Shown piece after piece: positions 6,515-14,409 of a DNA stretch of 14,968 bases. The stretch spans positions 1-14,968 of the forward strand of contig USHA01000052.1 in the NCBI GenBank assembly GCA_900554325.1. Reading direction: 5' to 3'. A program made the translations under genes and the position numbers. The notes under the pieces were generated by a model, which was not told the origin of the DNA, did not search any database, and saw only the letters and a program-made list of their open reading frames with translations. The stretch comes from an uncultured Collinsella sp. Lineage in GTDB: Bacteria > Actinomycetota > Coriobacteriia > Coriobacteriales > Coriobacteriaceae. The number at the start of each line of letters is the position of its first letter. Positions within the stretch are counted from its first letter, which is position 1.

Positions 6515-7921
6515 ATGCCTCTTGCTGATGTCTTTAGCCTGCTCGTTCTGGGTCAGGGCAAATCCGGTCTCGATGTCGCCCGCTGGGCGCTGGCACATCC
6601 CGAGCGCGTAAGCGCCGTTACCGTGTATGGCGGCGGCACCTCTGAGCCCAATGACGCCACGCGTGCGCTCGAGGCTGCTGGTGCGTCGTTTGTCTATGGG
6701 ACCGAACAGGTCGAGGGCGCCTATGACGTATGCGTGACGTGCCCGGGCATCTCGGAGTTCTCGGGCTTCTTTAAGGCCGGGCGCGAGCATGCCGCCCAGA
6801 TTATGGGTGAGCCCGAGTTTGCCTATCGCCTGTCGCCCGATAACTGGATTGCCATCACGGGCACCAACGGCAAGACGACCACCACGTCGCTGACTGATTA
6901 TCTGCTTAAGGCTGCCGGCGAGGCCAGCGTTGCTGTCGGCAACATCGGCGAGCCGCCGGTCAACGAGATTGACGGCCGAGCCCACAACGAGTGGTTTGTG
7001 GCTGAGCTCTCGAGCTATCAGATTGCTACGACAACCGAGCTCCACCCCCGCGTGGCGGTGCTGCTCAACATCACTCCCGACCACTTGGGCTGGCATAAGA
7101 GCCATAAGAACTATGCGCTTGCCAAGATCAAACTGTTTGACAATATGGTCGATGACGATCTGGTGGTTGTCGACGTCGAAGACGCCGGCATTCACGAGTT
7201 CGATGAGTACATCTACACGCCGGGTCGTCGCATCTGCAAGGTTGCCTTTGACGAGCCTGAGGGCGAGGATGCCGCCTTTGTGCGCGATGGCAAGATGATC
7301 GTGCGTCTGAAGGGTGTCGAGACCCCGCTCATCGCTACATCCGCGCTCAAGATCTCGGGCCATCACAATGTTATCAATGCCCTGTGCGCTGCCACGGCTG
7401 CCTTGGCGGTCGGTGCCGATGTCGATGGTGTCTGCCGCGGTCTTGCCTCGTTCCAGCCGCTCGAGCACCGCGTGGAGCTGTGTGGCGAGATTGACGGCGT
7501 GCGCTACGTCAACGATTCCAAGGCGACCAACACCGATGCGGTCGAGAAGGCACTGACGGCATTTCCCGATGACGACGTGATCTTGCTGCTCGGCGGCCAC
7601 GATAAGGGCACGCCGCTCACGGATTTCGCGCGCGTCGTTATGGACAACGTGCGCTCGGTCGTCTGCTTTGGCGATGCGCGCGAGCGCTTCACCGCCGCTA
7701 TGGACGAGGCTGATGTCGATGGCGATGTGGATATCGCCCAGGCGGATGACCTGCGCGACGCCGTGGACGTTGCCCGTTCGCTTTCGAGCCGTGGCGATGT
7801 GATCTTACTTTCTCCTGCCTGCTCTTCGTTCGATGAGTTCTCGGGCTATGAGGAGCGCGGCCGCGTGTTTAAGGACTACGTGGCCCAGCTTGCCGCTGCA
7901 GCGAAATCACAAATGGAATAG
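6515..7921 (+). CDS. murD: UDP-MurNAc-L-alanine--D-glutamate ligase MurD
   Basis: MurD is the cytoplasmic ATP-dependent ligase that adds D-glutamate to UDP-MurNAc-L-Ala. The 468 residues open with a Rossmann-like domain (LLVLGQGKSGLDVARW, 9-24) that binds the UDP sugar. The ATPase domain has GTNGKTTTTS (116-125), GNIGEP (142-147), ELSSYQ (164-169) and NITPDHLGWH (185-194). The ALAKIKLF segment (201-208) contains the lysine expected to be carbamylated. The nucleotide-contact motif HHNVINAL is intact, as are YVNDSKATNTDAV and LLGGHDKG in the C-terminal half, followed by the MurD tail signature SPACSSFDEFSGYEERG. It lies 9 bp after mraY and 8 bp before the chosen ftsW start. The ribosome binding site is weak, so coupling to mraY is likely. 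Confidence 0.96.
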   Translation: MPLADVFSLLVLGQGKSGLDVARWALAHPERVSAVTVYGGGTSEPNDATRALEAAGASFVYGTEQVEGAYDVCVTCPGISEFSGFFKAGREHAAQIMGEPEFAYRLSPDNWIAITGTNGKTTTTSLTDYLLKAAGEASVAVGNIGEPPVNEIDGRAHNEWFVAELSSYQIATTTELHPRVAVLLNITPDHLGWHKSHKNYALAKIKLFDNMVDDDLVVVDVEDAGIHEFDEYIYTPGRRICKVAFDEPEGEDAAFVRDGKMIVRLKGVETPLIATSALKISGHHNVINALCAATAALAVGADVDGVCRGLASFQPLEHRVELCGEIDGVRYVNDSKATNTDAVEKALTAFPDDDVILLLGGHDKGTPLTDFARVVMDNVRSVVCFGDARERFTAAMDEADVDGDVDIAQADDLRDAVDVARSLSSRGDVILLSPACSSFDEFSGYEERGRVFKDYVAQLAAAAKSQME

Positions 7922-7929
7922 GGGTTGCG

Positions 7930-9450
7930 GTGAGAGAGGAGAGCCCCCGACAAGGTATGAGGAGGCCCGACTCGGACCGTGCTTCCTCACGTCGCAGCAC
8001 ACCGCGTTCCAGCCGCGGCGGGCAGTCGTTTAGCGAACGCTATATTGCCGGCGTTCCCGCCCGTATCATGCGCCCCCGTTTGATATTCATGGCCTGCTTG
8101 TTTGCCTTGGTATGCTTTGGCCTGCTGATGGTGTACTCGGCGTCTTCGGTCGAGGCGCTGCACGAGAATGGCTCGGCGACGTTTTTTCTGGGTCGACAGG
8201 CCGCGTTTGCTGGAGTTGGCGTGCTGGCCATGGTTGCCATCGTGCGCGTCTTGCCGGACAGTTGGTTTGGGGAAGACGTGCTCAGGATCTTTCTCATGGG
8301 CATGATAGGGCTACTGGTTCTGGTGTTCTTTATGGGTAGCGGCAGTCGTGGCGCCACGCGTTGGCTCAACATCGCCGGTATTCAGTTCCAGCCGTCTGAG
8401 TTTTTAAAGCCGTTCGCCATCGCGTATTCGGCCATCATGCTCGACCGCATCTTTTCGCCCGGCGGCAACATCAACGAGTTTCTTCGCAAGATGGGTGTCT
8501 ACCTGGGCATTTCGCTCTTTCTGATTTTTGTTCAGCCCGATTTTGGCACCGTTCTGATCATCTTGCTGACCCTCATGTGCATGGCGTTGTTTGCGGGATT
8601 GGACCCCAAATATATCGTTTGGACGGTCGTTGCCGGCATCGCCGTCATTGCGATCGCCCTTATCGCCGAGCCGTATCGTATGACGCGTGTCGAGGTTGCT
8701 TGGAATCCTTGGGCAGACGAATATGGTGATGGCTATCAGGCCACACTTGCCATTATGGCGTTTGCCTCGGGCGGCCTGTTCGGTCGCGGTATCGGTAACT
8801 CCACCATGAAGTACTCGTATTTGCCCGAGGCGCATAACGACTACATCTTGGCTATTATCGGCGAGGAAGTTGGCTTTATCGGAACCGTGCTGTTCTTCTT
8901 GGTGTTCGCGATGCTGATCTACTCGGCGTTTCGTATTGCCGAGCAGGCGACCGACCGTCGCGGAGCACTTATGGCATCGGGTTCCGCGGTCATCCTTGCG
9001 GTGCAGTTTTTGATCAACGCGCTGGGCATTCTCAATGTGTTTCCCATGACGGGCAAGCCTCTGCCGTTTATTAGCTACGGCGGCTCGTCGATTATTGTGT
9101 CGCTTATGCTCGCCGGTCTGATCCTGCGCGTTTCGTATGAGAGCGCCCGTCGCGATGAGTACGACCGTCGTCGCGAGAGCTTTGCCGTTATGGATGAGAG
9201 TACCGCCGGCGTGCCCCATGTGCGCGGTGAGCGATCTTCGCGTAACGGCTTTACCGTCCTGGATGGCTCTGCGACCGAGCCGGCAGCCCGTTCACGTCAG
9301 CGAACGGCGCCGCAAGGTCGTCCACAGCGTCCTACTCATCGCAATGCGGGCGGCGGATATAATCGAATCGATTTGAATTCGGACCCGTCGGCGCGTTTGC
9401 GCACCGATGACCAGGGGCCGCGTGTACGAAGGGATTACCATGACCGATAA
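7930..9450 (+). CDS. ftsW: Septal peptidoglycan glycosyltransferase FtsW (SEDS family)
   Basis: FtsW is the SEDS-family membrane polymerase that builds septal glycan strands from lipid II with FtsI. The 506 residues comprise a basic Arg/Ser-rich cytoplasmic head of about 48 residues, a core of about ten membrane helices (about 49-400), and a 105-residue tail. SEDS landmarks are GATRWLNIAGIQFQPSE (141-157), the YLPEAHNDYI loop whose Asp 304 aligns with the catalytic aspartate, IIGEEVGFIG (309-318) and PFISYGGSS (379-387). The tail (402-506) contains 21 arginines and no lysine and looks disordered. The start is uncertain: GTG 7930 follows GGGG closely, and ATG 7957 in the same frame is an alternative; both lie in the variable head. 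Position next to murD and murG separates it from RodA. Confidence 0.94.
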   Translation: MREESPRQGMRRPDSDRASSRRSTPRSSRGGQSFSERYIAGVPARIMRPRLIFMACLFALVCFGLLMVYSASSVEALHENGSATFFLGRQAAFAGVGVLAMVAIVRVLPDSWFGEDVLRIFLMGMIGLLVLVFFMGSGSRGATRWLNIAGIQFQPSEFLKPFAIAYSAIMLDRIFSPGGNINEFLRKMGVYLGISLFLIFVQPDFGTVLIILLTLMCMALFAGLDPKYIVWTVVAGIAVIAIALIAEPYRMTRVEVAWNPWADEYGDGYQATLAIMAFASGGLFGRGIGNSTMKYSYLPEAHNDYILAIIGEEVGFIGTVLFFLVFAMLIYSAFRIAEQATDRRGALMASGSAVILAVQFLINALGILNVFPMTGKPLPFISYGGSSIIVSLMLAGLILRVSYESARRDEYDRRRESFAVMDESTAGVPHVRGERSSRNGFTVLDGSATEPAARSRQRTAPQGRPQRPTHRNAGGGYNRIDLNSDPSARLRTDDQGPRVRRDYHDR

Positions 9451-10555
9451 GATGACCGTTGCTATTGCAGCTGGCGGCACGGCAGGACATATCAACCCCG
9501 CGCTCGCCTTGGCCGAGGAGCTGCGTGACCGCGGTCATCACGTTGTGTTCGTGGGCCAGTCGCGCAAACTCGAGGGTCGTCTGGTTCCCGAGGCCGGATT
9601 CGATTTTGTGCCCATCACGGTCACGGGCTTCGATCGCTCCCGTCCCTGGACGGCGCTGACCTCGCTGTGGCGCGTCAACAAGGCGAAGCGTGCGCTTGCC
9701 CGTCACTTCTCGAAGGTCGGTAAGCCCGATGCCGCTATCGGCTTTGGTGCTTACGTTGAGGTCCCACTGCTGGGTTGGTGCAAGGGCGCCGGCGTTCCGT
9801 ATCTGCTGCACGAGCAGAACTCTGTTCCGGGTCTGGCCAACAAGATGATGAATTCACATGCCACCCGCGTGTGCATTTCGGTACCTGCGGCCCGCGCGGT
9901 CTTTGAGCGTGAGGGCGACCCCGACCATGTGCTCATGACGGGCAATCCTGTGCGTCGTTCGGTGATCGAGGGCGATCGCGCCCGCGGTCGCAAGACGCTC
10001 GGTGTGCCCGAGGACGCGACGCTTCTGCTCGTCTTTGGTGGTTCGCTCGGTGCTCAGCATCTCAACGAGCGCGTTGCCTCGCTCAAGAGTGAGCTGCTGA
10101 CCCGCGAGAATCTCTACATTTTGCATTCGACGGGTGCCGACGGCTTTGAGGAGACCGAGCGCGCTTTGGCGCTGACGCCCGAGGAGGCGAAGCGCTATCG
10201 TGTCCAGCCCTACATCGACAACATGGGCGATATGCTGGCTGCGGCCGATCTGGTGCTCTCGCGTTCCGGTGCCTCGAGCGTGGCCGAGATCGCCGCGCTT
10301 GCCGTGCCCTCGGTACTCGTGCCGTATCCGCACGCCACGGCCGACCATCAGACCACGAATGCGCGTTACCTGGTCGATGCCGGTGCCGGCGTGCTATGCG
10401 CCGATGCCGATATCGATGCCCCCGCCTTTGCCGACGAGCTGCTGCACCTGATCGATGACGCTGCGGCGCGTGATGCCATGCGTCAGGCGGCGCGTGGCTT
10501 GGCCCAGGACCGTGCCGCCGCACTTTTGGCTGACGCGGTAGAGGGATTGCGTTAG
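9440..10555 (+). CDS. murG: Lipid II synthase MurG (GlcNAc transferase)
   Basis: MurG is the peripheral inner-face membrane enzyme that transfers GlcNAc from UDP-GlcNAc to lipid I, giving lipid II. The GT-B protein has GGTAGHINPAL (12-22), HEQNSVPGLANK (124-135), GGSLGAQHLNE (200-210), LSRSGASSVAEI (273-284) and the UDP-GlcNAc loop PYPHATADHQTTNA (295-308). I chose ATG 9440 (371 residues) because GAAGGG (9428-9433) sits 6 nt upstream and the glycine-rich loop then begins at residue 11 as in homologues. The frame remains open to a further-upstream ATG at 9407, which would add 11 residues with no support, and ATG 9452 is a shorter option. The start overlaps the ftsW stop by 11 bp, implying coupled translation of polymerase and substrate supplier. 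Confidence 0.96.
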   Translation: MTDKMTVAIAAGGTAGHINPALALAEELRDRGHHVVFVGQSRKLEGRLVPEAGFDFVPITVTGFDRSRPWTALTSLWRVNKAKRALARHFSKVGKPDAAIGFGAYVEVPLLGWCKGAGVPYLLHEQNSVPGLANKMMNSHATRVCISVPAARAVFEREGDPDHVLMTGNPVRRSVIEGDRARGRKTLGVPEDATLLLVFGGSLGAQHLNERVASLKSELLTRENLYILHSTGADGFEETERALALTPEEAKRYRVQPYIDNMGDMLAAADLVLSRSGASSVAEIAALAVPSVLVPYPHATADHQTTNARYLVDAGAGVLCADADIDAPAFADELLHLIDDAAARDAMRQAARGLAQDRAAALLADAVEGLR

Positions 10556-10652
10556 TTAGACGGGATATCGCCGGTCGCCCTCGCGCGGATGCGGTAGGTG
10601 CGGTACAGTTAACGGGTTACAGGCAGTGTTTACGCAAGGAGTACACGAGCAC

Positions 10653-12071
10653 ATGGCTGATTCCCAGACTGCAACCTCCGCGCCCGAGTTCAAGAGCGCC
10701 CACTTTATCGGTATCGGTGGTGCCGGCATGAGCGGCATCGCCCTCGTTCTGCACGAGCGCGGTTATACCGTTACCGGCTCCGACCTTAAGACGTCGCGCT
10801 ATATTCGCCAGCTTACCCGCGCCGGCGTGAAGGTCCACGTGGGCCACGAGGCCGCGACGATCGACGAGGTCAAGCCCGACGTGGTTGTGGTCTCCACCGC
10901 TATTCCCGAGTCCAACCCCGAGCTCGTGCGTGCACGCGAGCTCGGTATTCCCGTGTGGCCCCGTGCCAAGATGCTCTCGGCCCTGGGCCACGGCTACACC
11001 ACCGTCGCCGTTGCCGGCACGCACGGCAAGACCACGACATCTTCGATGTGCGCCACGATGCTCGATCGCATGGGTCTGGACCCCAGCTTCCTGATCGGCG
11101 GCATTGTCGAGGGCTACGACACCAACGGCAAGAACGGCTCGGGTGACTACTTTGTCGCCGAGGCCGACGAGTCCGACAGCTCGTTCCTGTTCCTGAACCC
11201 CAACGTGGTCATCGTGACCAACGTCGAGGCCGACCATCTCGATCATTACTCGGGTATCGAGGAGATCGAGGCTACCTTCGCCAAGTTTATGAGTTTGGTG
11301 GGCGAGGACGGCACCGTCATCGTTTGCGGCGAGGACCCGCATCTGGTCGAGCTCGCCAAGTCGACGGGCCGTCATGTGCTTTCCTATGGTTTTGCCGAGA
11401 ACAACGACATCGTCTGCGTACATCCGGATGTCAAGGGCATCCAGAGCGACTTTATCGTTCGCTTTGAGGACGGTACCGAGCACGCTGTCGAGATTAAGAG
11501 CAACCCCGGTCGTCACAACATGCTCAACGCCACGGCCGTCCTGACCGTCGCCCATGTCCTGGGCCTCGATATCGACGCCGCCGCTAAGGCGCTTTCGAGT
11601 TTTGAGGGCGTCCGCCGTCGCTTTACCCACGTGGGCGATATCGACGGCATCACGGTGGTTGACGATTACGGCCATCATCCCACCGAGATCAAGGCGACGC
11701 TCGCTGCTGCCTCTTCGCTGGGCTACAAGCATGTCGACGTCGTGTTCCAGCCGCACCGCTATTCGCGCCTGCAGGCTCTGTGCGATGACTTTGCCGATGC
11801 CTTTGCCAACGCCGACAAGCTGCTGCTGATCGATGTGTTCTCCGCCGGCGAGATGCCGATTCCGGGCGTTACCTCCAAGATGCTCGCAGATACCGTTCGC
11901 GCCAAGCACCCCGGCAAGGAGGTCGTGTACTGCTCCAGCCGTCTTGAGCTCAACCAGGAGCTTGAGAAGCTCGTGGGCGAGGGCGACCTGCTGCTCACCA
12001 TGGGTGCCGGCGACGTTACGACCGTCGGCCCCGAGTTCATCGAGTATCTGACTGCCAAGAAGGACGCTTAA
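10653..12071 (+). CDS. murC: UDP-N-acetylmuramate--L-alanine ligase MurC
   Basis: MurC adds the first stem residue, normally L-Ala, to UDP-MurNAc using ATP. The 472 residues show the MurC N-terminal signature HFIGIGGAGMSGIA (17-30), TAIPESNPE (82-90), the P-loop AGTHGKTTTSSM (121-132), VAEADESDSSFL (168-179), TNVEADHLDHY (189-199), the HN motif PGRHNMLNAT, DDYGHHPTEI and FQPHRYSRL. The frame extends to GTG 10626, but AAGGAG (10636-10641) lies inside that extension and 11 nt before ATG 10653, so the ATG is preferred. The 97-bp gap after murG is the second longest inside the run of cell wall genes; I see no convincing promoter in it. Confidence 0.96.
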   Translation: MADSQTATSAPEFKSAHFIGIGGAGMSGIALVLHERGYTVTGSDLKTSRYIRQLTRAGVKVHVGHEAATIDEVKPDVVVVSTAIPESNPELVRARELGIPVWPRAKMLSALGHGYTTVAVAGTHGKTTTSSMCATMLDRMGLDPSFLIGGIVEGYDTNGKNGSGDYFVAEADESDSSFLFLNPNVVIVTNVEADHLDHYSGIEEIEATFAKFMSLVGEDGTVIVCGEDPHLVELAKSTGRHVLSYGFAENNDIVCVHPDVKGIQSDFIVRFEDGTEHAVEIKSNPGRHNMLNATAVLTVAHVLGLDIDAAAKALSSFEGVRRRFTHVGDIDGITVVDDYGHHPTEIKATLAAASSLGYKHVDVVFQPHRYSRLQALCDDFADAFANADKLLLIDVFSAGEMPIPGVTSKMLADTVRAKHPGKEVVYCSSRLELNQELEKLVGEGDLLLTMGAGDVTTVGPEFIEYLTAKKDA

Positions 12072-12076
12072 CCTCT

Positions 12077-12988
12077 ATGGGTCTGTTTAACGCCGTCATG
12101 GCGCTTTCGGGCATGATCGACACGGACGTGGTCGAGGACGAACGTCTTGCACGCCATACAAGCTATCGTATCGGCGGCAAGGCCGACCTCTTTGTGACGT
12201 GCCATAGCTACCATGCCCTGCGTCGCGCCGTGGCGGTGCTCGACCGCGAGCAGGTGCCGTGGGTGATTATCGGCAAGGGGTCCAACCTGTTGGTTGCCGA
12301 TGCCGGTTATCGCGGCGCCGTTATTTCGCTGGGACGTGAGTTTCAGCGCACGGTTGTTGCCGAGGACGGCTGCACGCTGACCGTTGGTGCGGGCGTGATG
12401 TTCGCGCGTTTGGTCAACGACGCCTTGTCGCGTGGGCTTTCGGGCCTTGAGTTCGCGGTCGGTATTCCCGGTTCGGTCGGCGGCGCCGTGTCCATGAACG
12501 CAGGCACGCGGACCGAGTGGATCGGCTCCCTTATCGAGGACGTGGTCACGTTTGATCCGGCGTCCGGTATTAAGCACTATGCAGGGTCCGAGATCGCTTG
12601 GGGGTATCGCGAGTGCAGTCTGCCGCGTAACGAGATCATTCTCGAGTGCGTGCTTAAACTCAAGCCCGCGCCCAAGGCCGACATTCGCGAGCGCATGGAA
12701 CGGTACCTGACGCGCCGCAAGCGCACGCAGCCCATGGGCCGTGCATCCTGCGGATCGGTCTTTCGCAACCCGCCCGATGCAAGCGTGGGCAAGTTGATTG
12801 AGGATTGTGGATTAAAGGGTTTTTCGGTTGGCGGTGCGGAAGTTTCGCCCGTACACGCTAATTTTATCGTTAATAACGGAACCGCCTCGGCCGATGACGT
12901 GGCCGCGGTTATCAGGCATGTGCACGGAAAGGTGAGGGAGGCGTATGGCATCGAGCTCAGACCGGAAGTTAAATTCCTCGGCTTCTAG
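12077..12988 (+). CDS. murB: UDP-N-acetylenolpyruvoylglucosamine reductase MurB
   Basis: MurB is the FAD/NADPH-dependent reductase that converts UDP-GlcNAc-enolpyruvate to UDP-MurNAc, the substrate of MurC next door. The 303-residue protein has TSYRIGGKADLF (28-39), the FAD-binding IIGKGSNLLVAD (64-75), GIPGSVGGAVSMNAG (129-143), the WGYR segment (175-178), SCGSVFRNP with catalytic serine 227 (224-232), and glutamate 297 in LRPEVKFLG. The short form and lack of an obvious inserted loop fit the type II MurB seen in Gram-positives. The start is uncertain: AAGG lies 13 nt before ATG 12077, and ATG 12098 or 12113 would remove only variable residues. It starts 5 bp after murC and its 3' end overlaps ftsQ by 44 bp. 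Confidence 0.95.
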   Translation: MGLFNAVMALSGMIDTDVVEDERLARHTSYRIGGKADLFVTCHSYHALRRAVAVLDREQVPWVIIGKGSNLLVADAGYRGAVISLGREFQRTVVAEDGCTLTVGAGVMFARLVNDALSRGLSGLEFAVGIPGSVGGAVSMNAGTRTEWIGSLIEDVVTFDPASGIKHYAGSEIAWGYRECSLPRNEIILECVLKLKPAPKADIRERMERYLTRRKRTQPMGRASCGSVFRNPPDASVGKLIEDCGLKGFSVGGAEVSPVHANFIVNNGTASADDVAAVIRHVHGKVREAYGIELRPEVKFLGF

Positions 12989-14210
12989 AGCATCGAAACC
13001 AACCTTCCGCCGCGCCGGAGGGCGTTCCGGCGCACCTGCCCAGCTTCAACATAAGCCCGCCATGCCCTCCAAGTCTGTTGGGCCCGTTCGTCCTGCCAAG
13101 CGCCCGGTCGTCGGCTCGCAGCTGGGAGGACGTCCCGCTTCTAAAAAGACGAGTCGTCCGGCTCCGCGTCCTTCGGTGACGCCCAAGCCGGCGATGGGCG
13201 CCAAGACCTCCCGACCCATGGCGACGCCCAAGCCTTCGCTGGGAGCTCGTGCGCCGCATGCCGGCCGTACGTTGGCTGGCGCTAAGCCGCGTTCGCTGAC
13301 ATCGGTGCCCGCTGCCAAGGCGTCTTCGGCAAAAAAGGGCATCAATCCTCTGTCATCGCTTGGTGCCATGGCAAGCAAGACGACCGACGTCGCTTCTGCC
13401 ATGAAGGGTAAGGGCAAAATCGCGGGCGGCATCCTGGCAGCCTTGGCCGTACTTGCCATTGTTGCCATCGTCGTCATCAACTCCGGCCTGTTCGCCGCCA
13501 CCGATATTCAGATTCATGGCAGCGAGCATGTGACCAAGCACGACGCCATGCAGCTCATCAGTCTTCCCGAGAACACGTCGCTCTTTAACGTGGATCCCGA
13601 TCAGATTACCGAGGGCCTCAAGCAAAACCCGTGGGTCTCGGGCGTGGATGTTCAGCGCCAGTTTCCCCATACGCTTATCATCACGCCGACGGAGCGTAAG
13701 GTTATCGCCATTGCGTATATCAGCTCCGACGACCTTGCCTGGGCTATCGGAGACGATGACACCTGGATTGCTCCGCTGTCGACGTCTGTCGAGGTGGACG
13801 ACCAGGGGAACGTCATTACATCGGGGGAGGGTGCCAAAACCCTGACCGGCATCGATGCGGCCCTGGCGCTTGCCAAGCACTACGGCGCCGTGCTGTTGAC
13901 TGACGTCTCGGCCGATGTCGCACCGGTTTCGGGTCGGGCGGTGAGCTCCAAGGCCGTCAAGGCCGGCCTGGATTACGCACGCGGTTTCTCGAGCGAGTTC
14001 TTGGACCAGGTGAAGGATATTTCCACGCCTTCCGTTGAGGCTATCTCGGCAAATCTCGACAACGGCGTCGAGGTGTCGCTGGGCGATTCGGACGATATCG
14101 CCAAGAAAGAACGCATCGTGACCAAGCTGCTTTCGCAGGTAGAGGGCGTGACCTATATCAATGTGCGCTCTCCGGGCAACTACACGTTTAGGAACGCACC
14201 GACCGCCTAG
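12945..14210 (+). CDS. ftsQ: Cell division protein FtsQ/DivIB (POTRA domain)
   Basis: FtsQ/DivIB is a bitopic protein of the divisome core that binds FtsL and FtsB/DivIC and regulates FtsW-FtsI. The 421 residues have a very long cytoplasmic head of about 156 residues, low in complexity and rich in Ala, Pro, Lys, Arg and Ser. A membrane helix lies at about 159-179. A POTRA domain at about 185-255 contains IQIHGSEHVTKHD, ENTSLFNVD, NPWVSGVDVQRQFPHTLII and PTERK, followed by the beta domain. Extracytoplasmic length is typical; the head is much longer than in E. coli FtsQ. The start is ATG 12945, with a purine-rich GGTGAGGGAGG at 12931-12941 just upstream, and overlaps the murB end by 44 bp in another frame. 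Later in-frame ATGs (13062 and beyond) lack such a site. Confidence 0.9.
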   Translation: MASSSDRKLNSSASRASKPTFRRAGGRSGAPAQLQHKPAMPSKSVGPVRPAKRPVVGSQLGGRPASKKTSRPAPRPSVTPKPAMGAKTSRPMATPKPSLGARAPHAGRTLAGAKPRSLTSVPAAKASSAKKGINPLSSLGAMASKTTDVASAMKGKGKIAGGILAALAVLAIVAIVVINSGLFAATDIQIHGSEHVTKHDAMQLISLPENTSLFNVDPDQITEGLKQNPWVSGVDVQRQFPHTLIITPTERKVIAIAYISSDDLAWAIGDDDTWIAPLSTSVEVDDQGNVITSGEGAKTLTGIDAALALAKHYGAVLLTDVSADVAPVSGRAVSSKAVKAGLDYARGFSSEFLDQVKDISTPSVEAISANLDNGVEVSLGDSDDIAKKERIVTKLLSQVEGVTYINVRSPGNYTFRNAPTA

Positions 14211-14409
14211 TATCCTAAACGGCTTTGTTGAGGGGCCATACCACGCCGTTTATCTGGTTTGTTTGGTTTTCACGGTCAATTATTTGACTGAAACGCTCAT
14301 AATGTGCAAACATAATACGGTTTACCTTTGCATTTACTTTCAACCTGAAGGTTAATGTGCGCAGGGGTCAACCCATGCTATGGCTATAACCTTTGTTCGG
14401 AGGACCGAC
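14211..14409 (+). promoter_or_regulatory. AT-rich ftsZ leader with candidate promoter
   Basis: This 199-bp non-coding stretch is clearly richer in A/T than the genes around it. It holds TTGACT (14284-14289), a good -35 match. Two CATAAT boxes lie at 14298-14303 and 14311-14316, but neither is at the ideal 17-bp spacing from TTGACT (8 and 21 bp), so I cannot assign one promoter confidently. Three short dyads lie around these boxes: GTCAA/TTGAC (14275-14288, overlapping the TTGACT), AACCT/AGGTT (14342-14353) and GGGT/ACCC (14365-14374). The ftsZ ribosome binding site GGAGG is at 14399-14403, 6 nt from the ATG. The likely role is separate, regulated transcription of ftsZ; this is inferred from length, composition and boxes. 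Confidence 0.55.
14216..14252 (+). terminator. Terminator-like hairpin after ftsQ
   Basis: TAAACGGC (14216-14223) and GCCGTTTA (14245-14252) are perfect 8-bp reverse complements with a 21-nt loop, beginning 6 bp after the ftsQ stop. The next 18 bases are T-rich but interrupted by G (TCTGGTTTGTTTGGTTTT), so an intrinsic terminator is plausible though imperfect: the loop is long and only four of the eight pairs are G-C. It could also be an attenuating hairpin or a protein-binding site. The repeat is seen directly; termination is inference. Confidence 0.45.

Noticed and set aside
5849..7600. 583-codon open frame on the - strand opposite mraY and murD
   Set aside because: It spans two well-supported + strand genes, has shadow-type composition (Gly/Asp/Arg/His/Ala) and no recognisable motif.
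10617..11909. 430-codon open frame on the - strand opposite murC
   Set aside because: Same antisense artefact; MurC motifs on the + strand are complete.
14161..14355. 64-codon + strand frame over the ftsQ end and ftsZ leader
   Set aside because: It begins inside ftsQ in another frame, has no ribosome binding site, and its composition does not resemble a protein gene.
14385..14390. TATAAC as the ftsZ -10 element
   Set aside because: No -35 lies at the right distance, and a start from it would fall at the ribosome binding site, leaving almost no leader.
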